Notes under the pieces: model-generated | What the model was told of the DNA's origin: nothing | Database searches by the model: none | The model's input: only the letters and a program-made list of their open reading frames with translations | DNA from: Oscillospiraceae bacterium | Lineage (GTDB): Bacteria > Bacillota > Clostridia > Oscillospirales > Ruminococcaceae | Reading direction: 5' to 3' | Assembly (NCBI GenBank): GCA_015067215.1 | Contig: SVMW01000019.1 | Coordinates: 1-38,065, forward strand | Length of the DNA: 38,065 bases | Made by a program: the position numbers and the translations under genes | In this document: in pieces, positions 31,594 through 38,065 of the stretch | How the letters are laid out: the number at the start of each line of letters is the position of its first letter | Position numbering within the stretch: position 1 is the first letter of the stretch

Positions 31594-32892
31594 ATGGATA
31601 TTTTTCAGAAACTTGAAATTTTATCCGATGCTGCAAAATATGATGCTGCCTGTACCTCAAGCGGTTCTGACCGAGGCAGGGGCGGTAAATTGGGCAGTGC
31701 TGTAAGCTGCGGAATATGTCACAGCTGGGCAGCTGACGGCAGATGTATCTCTCTTTTAAAGGTTCTGTTTACAAATTACTGCGAATTTGACTGTGCATTC
31801 TGTATAAACCGTAAAAGTAATGATGTAAAGCGGACTGCCTTTACACCTCGCGAACTGGCAGATTTAACGGTGGAATTCTACAAAAGAAACTATATCGAAG
31901 GTCTGTTTTTATCTTCCGGGGTAATAAAAAACGCTGATTACACAATGGAACTTATTATCAAATCAATCCGTATTCTGCGTTATGAATATGGGTTTAACGG
32001 ATATATTCATGCAAAGGTTATCCCCGGCACAAGTCCTGAACTTGTGGAAGAAATAGGTTTTCTTACCGACCGTTTAAGTGTAAATATTGAACTTCCAAGT
32101 GCAAAAAGTCTGGAAATTCTTGCTCCGCAGAAATCTAAGACAAAAATATTGACACCGATGAAAGCAATCAAACAGCGCAATGAGCAGTCAAAACAGGAGC
32201 TGGCGTTGTACCGCCACGCACCAAAGTTTGCTCCTGCGGGTCAGTCCACCCAGATGATTGTTGGTGCAAGTGAAGAAAGCGATCTGCACATTCTGCGGCT
32301 TACACAGGGACTGTATGATAAATATAATCTTAAAAGGGTTTTCTTTTCGGCATATATCCCTGTCAACAACGACAGGCTTTTGCCTGCAACAGATACAAAA
32401 CCGCCGTTGTTAAGGGAACACAGACTTTATCAGGCTGACTGGCTTTTGCGGTTTTATCATTTCCGTGCTGAAGAAATTCTTGATGATGAACACACAATGT
32501 TCAATGAGTTTCTGGACCCCAAGTGCAACTGGGCACTTAACAATATGCATCTGTTTCCCGTTGAGGTAAATACAGCGGAATACGAAATGTTGCTGAGGGT
32601 TCCGGGTATTGGTGTTACCAGCGCAAAACGCATCATTGCAGCACGCAAAGCAGCTTATCTTGATTTTGACGGACTGAAAAAGATTGGTGTGGTGCTCAAA
32701 AGAGCACAGTTTTTTATTACCTGCAAGGGAAAATCGGCACCGTATGTAAAAATAGACAGGCAGCATGCAGAAAGGTATCTGATTGCAAGTGAAAAACAGC
32801 CGATTTTTGATAACGTGGAACAGACAAGTCTTTTTGACAGCAGTGCGGTTACAAGGGAGGATATATACAAATGCGTCAGCGGACAGATGTAA
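31594..32892 (+). CDS. Putative DNA modification/repair radical SAM protein
   Basis: A 432-residue protein. The radical SAM motif is CEFDCAFC (Cys63, Cys67, Cys70). Extra cysteines before it (Cys20, Cys39, Cys42, Cys51 in SCGICHSWAADGRC) could hold another iron-sulfur cluster (inference). The barrel is followed by a helix-hairpin-helix DNA-binding segment (LLRVPGIGVTSAKRIIAARK, about residues 330-350). This matches the rSAM family linked to uracil-DNA glycosylase-like proteins (TIGR03916 type), thought to act on DNA, with an unknown reaction. GGGGGAG precedes the ATG. The downstream gene overlaps by 22 nt and is the usual partner. Confidence 0.9.
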   Translation: MDIFQKLEILSDAAKYDAACTSSGSDRGRGGKLGSAVSCGICHSWAADGRCISLLKVLFTNYCEFDCAFCINRKSNDVKRTAFTPRELADLTVEFYKRNYIEGLFLSSGVIKNADYTMELIIKSIRILRYEYGFNGYIHAKVIPGTSPELVEEIGFLTDRLSVNIELPSAKSLEILAPQKSKTKILTPMKAIKQRNEQSKQELALYRHAPKFAPAGQSTQMIVGASEESDLHILRLTQGLYDKYNLKRVFFSAYIPVNNDRLLPATDTKPPLLREHRLYQADWLLRFYHFRAEEILDDEHTMFNEFLDPKCNWALNNMHLFPVEVNTAEYEMLLRVPGIGVTSAKRIIAARKAAYLDFDGLKKIGVVLKRAQFFITCKGKSAPYVKIDRQHAERYLIASEKQPIFDNVEQTSLFDSSAVTREDIYKCVSGQM

Positions 32893-33626
32893 TTTATGTT
32901 TACGACGGCACCTTTGACGGCTTTTTGTGTTGCATTCACGAGTATTATTATTCATCTTTCAATCCTGTTGAGATTATATGTGAGGATGAAATTGAACCCA
33001 GTCTTTACCAGTTTGTTACAATAGAAACTGATTCATATAAAGCCCGGAAAGTTAAAACTGCAATAGAAAACAAAATTTCGCTTTACACAGTACACTTTTT
33101 GCAGGAATGTTTTTTATCCTGTCAGAAAAGAACTGAAATCCATATGCTGTGGTTTGTAGTAAAAGGTTTTAAAAAAGGAAATGATATTTACAGATATGTA
33201 AGTGATGAAGACGTGGATTTTGTGCTCAAAGCACACCGAAACATAAAAAAAGAAAAGCATCTGTATCTGGGGATTGTCAGATTTTATAAGTCGGGCGAAG
33301 TTTACATTTCTGTGATAAAACCTAAAAACAGAATTGTTCCGCTTTTGGCAAACCACTTTATTCAGCGGTTTGCCAACCAGAATTTTATGATTTATGATGC
33401 AGCAAACAAACAGGCACTTATCTACAGCAAAAATGTTGCACAGATGGTGAAAGCAGAAAATATTGAACTGCCTGAAATGGACGATGATGAGCGCAATATG
33501 CAGAAACTGTGGAAACTGTTTTATGACACTATAGCAATCAAAGAAAGGTATAATCCGCGTTGCCGTATGAACTTTATGCCAAAACGCACATGGGATTTAT
33601 TGCCTGAAATGCAGAATTATGACTAA
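32871..33626 (+). CDS. DUF4130/TIGR03915-type DNA metabolism protein
   Basis: A 251-residue protein beginning IYVYDGTFDGFLCCIHEYY, the hallmark of the DUF4130 partner of the radical SAM protein. It ends with a conserved region KLWKLFYDTIAIKERYNPRCRMNFMPKRTWDLLPE. In some other bacteria this domain is fused to a uracil-DNA glycosylase-like domain; here the chain is too short to contain one. GGGAGG lies about 10 nt before the ATG, inside the preceding gene, so the two are translationally linked and probably act together on DNA. The chemistry is not known. Confidence 0.88.
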   Translation: MRQRTDVIYVYDGTFDGFLCCIHEYYYSSFNPVEIICEDEIEPSLYQFVTIETDSYKARKVKTAIENKISLYTVHFLQECFLSCQKRTEIHMLWFVVKGFKKGNDIYRYVSDEDVDFVLKAHRNIKKEKHLYLGIVRFYKSGEVYISVIKPKNRIVPLLANHFIQRFANQNFMIYDAANKQALIYSKNVAQMVKAENIELPEMDDDERNMQKLWKLFYDTIAIKERYNPRCRMNFMPKRTWDLLPEMQNYD

Positions 33627-33662
33627 AAAACGGCAGACCGTTGCACACAGTCTGCCGTTTTA
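33627..33662. terminator. Bidirectional terminator
   Basis: The perfect 12-bp stem AAAACGGCAGAC / GTCTGCCGTTTT (33627-33638 and 33650-33661), with an 11-nt loop, is placed between the convergent DUF4130 and DUF4364 genes. Confidence 0.92.
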
Positions 33663-33668
33663 TATTTG

Positions 33669-34256
33669 CTATTTGCTGTTTTTTTCAAGAAAATCCTTGT
33701 ACATTGCAGGGTTTTCGGTTGTGATGCCCAGAACACATTTAAAAATATCCTGTCCGTATCTGATGAAGTTTTCTTCTGCAAGTTTTGCACTTTTTTCATT
33801 CGGCATATGAAGGTCGAACGAAAAAAGCCTGAAATCAGCATCGGAAATAGTGCAGTTAAGGTTGTAGCCACCGTTTTCAACAGGCGTAATTGAAGTTTTG
33901 TTCTGGCGTCTGAGATTTTCGTACTGAAGAATTTCAATTACAGCTTTATATGCACGTTCTTTAACGGAAAAAGGAAGAGTTTTTTCAAGTTCTTTACTTA
34001 TGTCCCGGCCTTCATCTGAAATGGAAAAACTGTCGTTTTCTTCAACAATGAGCCCCTGTTCAACAAGCAGGCCCAAAGCTTCCTGAAGTTCAAAGTAATT
34101 TACCAGTTCCTGACCGACAATAGTATCAATTATCTGCTGGGAGGTAAGGGGAGAAGATGCATTGGTGAGCAGATAGCAAAGCAGAATTTTTATCTCTGTT
34201 CTGTCAGTCAGACCGCCAAATCTGACACCTGCTGAAAAAGCGGAATTATCATCCAT
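33669..34256 (-). CDS. DUF4364 family protein (winged-helix-like)
   Basis: A 195-residue protein matching DUF4364 of Clostridia. Residues 15-90 look like a winged helix-turn-helix (TEIKILLCYLLTNASSPLTS, LGLLVEQGLIVEENDSFSIS), which suggests DNA binding. The C-terminal half (about 100-195) is an alpha/beta domain of unknown role. AAGGAGG precedes the ATG. It stands alone with a good promoter and shares a terminator with the radical SAM operon. Confidence 0.85.
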   Translation of the reverse strand: MDDNSAFSAGVRFGGLTDRTEIKILLCYLLTNASSPLTSQQIIDTIVGQELVNYFELQEALGLLVEQGLIVEENDSFSISDEGRDISKELEKTLPFSVKERAYKAVIEILQYENLRRQNKTSITPVENGGYNLNCTISDADFRLFSFDLHMPNEKSAKLAEENFIRYGQDIFKCVLGITTENPAMYKDFLEKNSK

Positions 34257-34294
34257 AATATACCTCCTTAAAATACAAATTCAATGCTTTTAAT

Positions 34295-34323
34295 ATTCTA
34301 CTATTTTTGTGTTTGATTGTAAA
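34295..34323 (-). promoter_or_regulatory. Promoter of the DUF4364 gene
   Basis: On the minus strand, TTTACA (34318-34323) and TAGAAT (34295-34300) are 17 bp apart, 39 bp before the start codon. Confidence 0.6.
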
Positions 34324-34370
34324 GAACTATTGTAAATGAATGTGAAATATGATATCATAATCGGTAAAGA

Positions 34371-34376
34371 TATAAT
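34371..34376 (+). promoter_or_regulatory. Candidate -10 box of the transaldolase-like gene
   Basis: A consensus TATAAT lies 42 bp before the start codon. No good -35 element is seen at 16-18 bp. The 10-bp palindrome ATGATATCAT (34349-34358) lies in the spacer region. Confidence 0.4.
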
Positions 34377-34417
34377 GTATTTTACATTAAAATGCTTAAT
34401 TGTTTTGGAGGTATTAT

Positions 34418-35065
34418 ATGAAACTCTTTATCGACACAGCAAACGTTGAAGAAATCAGAAAAGCTAATGATCTTGGTGTTATTTGCGGTGTTACAACAAA
34501 CCCTTCCCTTATTGCAAAAGAAGGTAAAGTATTTGAAGATGTAGTTAAAGAAATCACAACAATTGTTGATGGTCCTATCTCTGCTGAAGTTATCTCTCTT
34601 GAAAGCGAAAAAATGGTTGAAGAAGCACTTGAACTTGCAAAAATTCATCCAAACATCGTTATCAAACTTCCAATGTGCCTTGAAGGTCTTAAAGCAGTTA
34701 AAATCCTTTCATCCAAAGGCATCAAAACAAACGTTACACTTATTTTCTCTGCAACACAGGCATTGCTTGCAGCAAGAGCGGGTGCTACATATGTAAGCCC
34801 ATTTGTTGGTCGTCTTGATGATGTTGGACAGGAAGGCATCAACCTTATCAGCGAAGTAAGCGAAATTTTCTCAATCCACGGTATTGAAACAGAAATCATT
34901 TCTGCTTCTATCAGAAACCCAATTCACGTTACATCTTCTGCTCTCGCAGGTGCTCACATTGCTACAGTTCCATACAAAGTAATTGAACAGATGACAAAAC
35001 ATCCACTTACAGATGCAGGTATCGCAAAATTCCTTAAGGACTGGGAAACAGTTCCAAATAAATAA
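34418..35065 (+). CDS. Transaldolase / fructose-6-phosphate aldolase family (TalC/MipB type)
   Basis: A 215-residue class I aldolase, the short TalC/FSA subfamily. It starts [12 protein letters not shown] and has [13 protein letters not shown], the Schiff-base lysine in NIVIKLPM (Lys83), [20 protein letters not shown] and [11 protein letters not shown]. Short transaldolases of Clostridia usually serve the pentose phosphate pathway, while E. coli FSA cleaves fructose-6-phosphate; the sequence alone does not decide. The ATG at 34418 is chosen because GGAGG lies just upstream. Strong codon bias suggests high expression. A DUF1622 gene follows 20 nt later. Confidence 0.93.
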   Translation: MKLFIDTANVEEIRKANDLGVICGVTTNPSLIAKEGKVFEDVVKEITTIVDGPISAEVISLESEKMVEEALELAKIHPNIVIKLPMCLEGLKAVKILSSKGIKTNVTLIFSATQALLAARAGATYVSPFVGRLDDVGQEGINLISEVSEIFSIHGIETEIISASIRNPIHVTSSALAGAHIATVPYKVIEQMTKHPLTDAGIAKFLKDWETVPNK

Positions 35066-35085
35066 TATAAAAGGATATTCAGTAA

Positions 35086-35472
35086 ATGTTTGAAGAAATA
35101 ATGCACAATGTCGTGATGGTTTTAATTCACGTTATTGAAATAATCGGCATTTTCATTGTTGTAACAGGTGTTTTTAAAGCTTTCAAGGACTACCTTAAAA
35201 GTCTTGGCGGCAATATAGGTACTTTTGAACTGCGTCATGACCTTGGCACAGCAATGGTTACAGGTCTTGAATTTAAAATGGCTGCTGAAATTCTCAGAAC
35301 AGTTATTGTAAGAACTAAAGAAGAAATTATAATGCTTGGTGCAATTATTCTCCTGCGAGAAGTTTTGTTCTTCTTTATCAACAAAGATATCAAGGAACAC
35401 AACAAAGAACACAGTGCTGAGAATGATTCAGAGCATAAAAAAATTACAGGAATCAAAATCGAAAGAGAATAG
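35086..35472 (+). CDS. DUF1622 family membrane protein
   Basis: A 128-residue protein with three predicted membrane helices (about residues 8-30, 55-72 and 82-98), separated by a conserved FELRHDLGTAMVTGLEFKMAAEIL stretch typical of DUF1622. The C-terminal tail of about 25 residues is highly charged. Function unknown. AAGGA lies about 10 nt before the ATG. It follows the aldolase in the same direction and precedes a strong terminator, so both form one unit. Confidence 0.85.
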   Translation: MFEEIMHNVVMVLIHVIEIIGIFIVVTGVFKAFKDYLKSLGGNIGTFELRHDLGTAMVTGLEFKMAAEILRTVIVRTKEEIIMLGAIILLREVLFFFINKDIKEHNKEHSAENDSEHKKITGIKIERE

Positions 35473-35488
35473 CCTGAATTTACATTAC

Positions 35489-35529
35489 AAATCCGTGCAG
35501 GCGGTTTTGGCTGCACGGATTTTTGTTTT
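35489..35529 (+). terminator. Terminator after the DUF1622 gene
   Basis: The perfect 12-bp stem AAATCCGTGCAG / CTGCACGGATTT (35489-35500 and 35511-35522), with a 10-nt loop, is followed by TTGTTTT. Confidence 0.92.
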
Positions 35530-35547
35530 AATTGATAAACTTACATA

Positions 35548-35625
35548 ATATCAATTGATATATGCTGTGTTATGCACAGTTTAAAGTTTGGAAAATATAA
35601 TTTACAGACAAATTGACTGTAAATT
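35548..35625 (+). promoter_or_regulatory. Mrp operon promoter with inverted repeat at the start site
   Basis: TGCACA (35573-35578) and a consensus TATAAT (35596-35601) are 17 bp apart. The perfect repeat AATTTACAG-9-CTGTAAATT (35599-35607 and 35617-35625) covers the expected transcription start and could be an operator. Upstream are a 14-bp palindrome, ATATCAATTGATAT (35548-35561), and CTGTG-5-CACAG (35565-35579). Confidence 0.55.
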
Positions 35626-35653
35626 TTAAAATAAATCAAAAGGAGAGCATAAA

Positions 35654-36124
35654 ATGTATATTTTGTTGCTTGTTTTCTGGATAATACTGAACGGCAAAAT
35701 CACATTGGAAATTTTGCTTATAGGTGCTGTTTTTGCAGCGGCAATATTCTGGTTTATGTGCAAATTTCTTGAATATTCGCCAAAATATGAAATTTGTGTT
35801 GCAAAAAACATACTATGGATTCTTACATATTTTGTTGTGCTGCTTATTGAAATTTTCAAATCTGCAATTACAGTGTACAAACTTGTTTACAGCCGCAAAA
35901 TTGAAATTCAGCCACAGATGGTGTTTTTTAATGTGGATATCAAAAGCGAGTTTTTGCGTTTCGTGCTTGCCAATTCCATAACGCTCACACCGGGTACAAT
36001 TACAGTTGATGTGGACGAAAACCATTTTTGTGTTCATGCACTGGACTACACTCTTGCTGAGGGCATCGAAAGCTCGGTGTTTATTAAAATTCTTAAGATA
36101 ATGGAGGCAAACTGCAATGGCTGA
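35654..36124 (+). CDS. mnhE: Mrp-type antiporter subunit E
   Basis: A 156-residue protein with two or three N-terminal membrane helices (about residues 1-70) and a cytoplasmic domain with ANSITLTPGTITVDVDENHFCVHALD, the signature region of MnhE/MrpE. It is an accessory subunit of the multi-subunit sodium(potassium)/proton antiporter. AGGAG precedes the ATG. It is the first gene of the operon and overlaps subunit F by 8 nt. Confidence 0.93.
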   Translation: MYILLLVFWIILNGKITLEILLIGAVFAAAIFWFMCKFLEYSPKYEICVAKNILWILTYFVVLLIEIFKSAITVYKLVYSRKIEIQPQMVFFNVDIKSEFLRFVLANSITLTPGTITVDVDENHFCVHALDYTLAEGIESSVFIKILKIMEANCNG

Positions 36125-36467
36125 AACAATTTATAACAGTTTTGTGATATTGATGCTTATTGTTCTCGCCATTGTTATTTTTGGCTATTTTATAAGAACA
36201 GTTCTTGGGCCGCATTTTTCTGACAGAATACTTGCAGTTAACAGCATAAGCACAGTTGTAATGCTTTTCATAAGCTTCATCGCTGTTTTACAGGGTGAAA
36301 ATTATATTGTAGATATGGCTGTTATATATGCAGTACTTGGTTTTGTGTCGGTTATCATTTTGTGCAAATCCTATCTTAGAAGTCACAAAAAAGACCGTGC
36401 AAATGACCTTAAAAATATTAAAGATCAGGTAGATAAAACAAAAGAGGAGGCAGAAGAAAATGATTAG
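36117..36467 (+). CDS. mnhF: Mrp-type antiporter subunit F
   Basis: A 116-residue membrane protein with three helices (about residues 8-27, 40-58 and 64-84). It has the MnhF pattern RTVLGPHFSDRILAVNSIST and ENYIVDMAVIYAVLGFVSVI. The C-terminal tail of about 30 residues is charged and longer than usual. Overlaps of 8 nt with both neighbours imply coupled translation. Confidence 0.93.
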   Translation: MAETIYNSFVILMLIVLAIVIFGYFIRTVLGPHFSDRILAVNSISTVVMLFISFIAVLQGENYIVDMAVIYAVLGFVSVIILCKSYLRSHKKDRANDLKNIKDQVDKTKEEAEEND

Positions 36468-36783
36468 ACTTATACTTTCCGCACTCTTTATTTTTGCTGG
36501 TGTAAATGTAATAGTTACTGCACTTATCGGCAACTATCGTTTCAGTTATGTGCTCAACCGTATGCAGGTTGGTGCCACAGCTGATACAATGGGGGCAATT
36601 TTAGTGCTTATAGGGCTTGTTATCAGGGCAGGATGGTCTATGATAAGCCTCAAATTGTTTATTATGATTATATTCTTCTGGGTTGCAAGCCCGGTGTCAG
36701 CACATTTTCTGGCAAGAACAGAAGCTATTGCCAACGAGAATATTCTTGATGAATGTGAGGTAGTAAGCCATGGTGACATATGA
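36460..36783 (+). CDS. mnhG: Mrp-type antiporter subunit G
   Basis: A 107-residue membrane protein with three helices, carrying NRMQVGATADTMGAILVLIGLVIRAGW and the PVSAHFLARTEA segment typical of MnhG. GAGGAGG upstream of the ATG lies inside mnhF. It overlaps the next gene by 14 nt. Confidence 0.92.
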   Translation: MIRLILSALFIFAGVNVIVTALIGNYRFSYVLNRMQVGATADTMGAILVLIGLVIRAGWSMISLKLFIMIIFFWVASPVSAHFLARTEAIANENILDECEVVSHGDI

Positions 36784-37030
36784 AATTATTTTGCTCATAT
36801 TTCTTATAGTTTGTGCCGTTACTGCCTGTCTGGCTAAAAATCTGCTTTCAACAGTAATCATTTTTATGTCTTACAGTTCGGTAATGTGCGTAATATGGCT
36901 GCTTCTCCGTTCTCCTGACCTTGCTATAACCGAGGCTGCTGTAGGTGCAGGGGTTACAAGTATTCTGTTCTTCATTACACTTAAAAACGTTAAGCAGCTT
37001 AAAGAGGAGGATGAAACAGACGATGTTTAA
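36770..37030 (+). CDS. MbhD-like (DUF4040) subunit
   Basis: An 86-residue membrane protein with three helices. SPDLAITEAAVGAGVTSILFFITLKN is the DUF4040/MbhD signature, equivalent to the C-terminal part of MrpA in Bacillus-type systems and to MbhD of archaeal membrane-bound hydrogenase. Here it is encoded as a separate gene. GAGG lies about 10 nt before the ATG. It overlaps the next gene by 8 nt. Confidence 0.9.
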   Translation: MVTYEIILLIFLIVCAVTACLAKNLLSTVIIFMSYSSVMCVIWLLLRSPDLAITEAAVGAGVTSILFFITLKNVKQLKEEDETDDV

Positions 37031-37919
37031 AAAGTTATTCTCCAAGATAAATCGTTTTGTGGACGGGGATGTTTCCTTTGAAATTAAACCAAAAGAAACA
37101 AAACAGCGCAGAGTTTCAGACCACAGGGAAAAAACCGTAGCTGCACGATATACTGCGTGGCACGACAAGTATGGCTACAAAACATTCAGAGGTGTATATA
37201 TTACAATAAGCTGTGTTATAGCAATATGTGTTATTGCCGTTTTGCTTTATACAGTATCCTACCTTCCGCCGTATGGTGAAGCAGCTAACCCTGTTAACAA
37301 TGAAGTTACCGAAAGATATCTCGAAAAAGGGATGGAAGAAACAGGTGCAGTAAATATCGTTGCAGGTGTTATTCTTGACTACCGTGCTTTTGATACTTTT
37401 GGCGAAAGCTGTGTTTTGTTTGCAGCTTCCTGCAGCGTAATGATGCTCCTGAGTAAAAGCAAAAAAGGCAAAGGGGAGGAAATGCTGTTAAACTACAACC
37501 CAAAACGTGACCCTGTTCTGCGTTCCCTTGCAAAAGTACTTGTTCCGTTCAACCTTATGCTTGGTGTTTATGTTGTTCTCAACGGACACCTGTCGCCGGG
37601 CGGTGGGTTTTCCGGCGGTGCAATAATGGGTGCAAGTCTTATCCTGTGGTCATCGGCCTTTGGTTACAGAAAAGTAAAACCTGTTTTTACCGAAAAACGT
37701 GTGAAAATAATTACCTTTGTTTCTCTGTCTTTTTATGCAGTTGCAAAAGGATATTCTTTCTTTACAGGAGCAAACCATCTGCATTCAATTATTTCACCCG
37801 GTGTTCCGGGAAGAATTATTTCGGCGGGTCTCATACTGCCGCTTAACATAGCTGTTGGTTGTGTTGTAACAATGACTATGTACAGCTTCTATGCATTATT
37901 CACAAGGGAGGAAATATAA
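37023..37919 (+). CDS. mnhB: MbhE-MnhB fusion subunit
   Basis: A 298-residue membrane protein. Residues 1-60 are a charged, probably cytoplasmic extension. Residues 60-155 resemble MbhE: PPYGEAANPVNNEVTERYLE, then GAVNIVAGVILDYRAFDTFGE. Residues 170-298 are an MnhB domain with VYVVLNGHLSPGGGFSGGAIM. It thus joins the MrpA-terminal MbhE part to subunit B. The ATG at 37023 overlaps the stop of the MbhD-like gene and is preceded by GAGGAGG. Subunit C follows directly. Confidence 0.9.
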   Translation: MFKKLFSKINRFVDGDVSFEIKPKETKQRRVSDHREKTVAARYTAWHDKYGYKTFRGVYITISCVIAICVIAVLLYTVSYLPPYGEAANPVNNEVTERYLEKGMEETGAVNIVAGVILDYRAFDTFGESCVLFAASCSVMMLLSKSKKGKGEEMLLNYNPKRDPVLRSLAKVLVPFNLMLGVYVVLNGHLSPGGGFSGGAIMGASLILWSSAFGYRKVKPVFTEKRVKIITFVSLSFYAVAKGYSFFTGANHLHSIISPGVPGRIISAGLILPLNIAVGCVVTMTMYSFYALFTREEI

Positions 37920-38065
37920 ATGGGTCCTAATTTATTTGTGAACTATTATGAAGCTGCATCAATGATACTTTTTGGTATAGGCTTTACAACAATGCTGCTG
38001 CACCCAAATCTTATCAAAAAGATTATCGGGCTCAACATTATGGATACAGCCATATACCTTTTCCT
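37920..38065 (+). CDS. mnhC: Mrp-type antiporter subunit C (partial, cut by window edge)
   Basis: The first 48 codons of a NuoK-like subunit C are visible. The start of the first helix (EAASMILFGIGFTTMLLHP) is followed by LIKKIIGLNIMDTAIYLF, the typical MnhC sequence. GGAGG precedes the ATG, which directly follows the subunit B stop. The gene runs off the right edge; the large proton-channel subunits (D, A) are expected beyond it. Confidence 0.9.
   Translation, partial: MGPNLFVNYYEAASMILFGIGFTTMLLHPNLIKKIIGLNIMDTAIYLF

Noticed and set aside
1-38065. tRNA or rRNA genes, CRISPR arrays, prophage or complete insertion sequences
   Set aside because: No T-loop/anticodon patterns, regular spacer-repeat series, transposase or phage genes were found in the gaps. 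The only candidate mobile item is the non-coding palindromic element.

Overview
The window looks like the chromosome of a low-GC, strictly anaerobic Clostridia bacterium, probably a Lachnospirales or Eubacteriales relative. Several things support this: a reverse rubrerythrin beside a PerR-type regulator, families typical of these bacteria (DUF4321, DUF4364, DUF1622, the YkpA-like ABC-F protein), strong AGGAGG ribosome sites, several TTG starts, and AT-rich intergenic DNA with classical sigma-A promoters and T-tailed hairpins. No tRNA, rRNA, CRISPR array or prophage is visible. Most of the window is chromosomal housekeeping with a few accessory insertions. All assignments come from motifs and family knowledge; nothing was searched.

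Layout, left to right. (1) 77-1062, minus: perR-rbr peroxide-defence operon with a palindromic operator at its start site. (2) 1490-4979, plus: TAXI-type TRAP transporter operon (lipoprotein binding protein, DUF1850, fused 4TM/12TM permease). (3) 5036-9257, minus: glycogen/maltodextrin operon (glycogen phosphorylase, then a GH13 enzyme). (4) 9482-12714, plus: zapA, U32 protein (possible RlhA type), DUF4321, maf. (5) 12848-18696, plus: cell-shape cluster mreB-mreC-mreD-PBP2, then a MinD-like ATPase and methylglyoxal synthase; minC, minE and rodA are absent. (6) 18781-20565: aminopeptidase P. (7) 20691-22008: an orphan anchored protein and a two-repeat peptidoglycan-binding protein, convergent, separated by a 214-bp palindromic element. 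(8) 22147-26294, plus: ABC-F ATPase, LTA-synthase-like protein, nitroreductase. (9) 26355-29604, minus: ArsB/NhaD-type permease and a beta-CASP metallo-hydrolase. (10) 29772-31401: EamA transporter (plus), then a 54-residue membrane protein and YbaK (minus). (11) 31594-33626, plus: a radical SAM protein and its DUF4130-type partner, a poorly understood putative DNA modification or repair pair. (12) 33669-35472: DUF4364, transaldolase-like aldolase, DUF1622. (13) 35654 to the edge: a Mrp-type cation/proton antiporter operon in the order E-F-G-MbhD-MbhE/MnhB-C, cut off inside subunit C.

The most interesting points are the radical SAM/DUF4130 pair with repeated ACAACTG boxes in its promoter region, loss of two usual active-site residues in methylglyoxal synthase, an ABC-F protein in which one whole composite ATP site is degenerate, the nested palindromic MITE-like element and its short relative in the eamA terminator, the lone MinD, and the Mbh-like arrangement of the Mrp operon.
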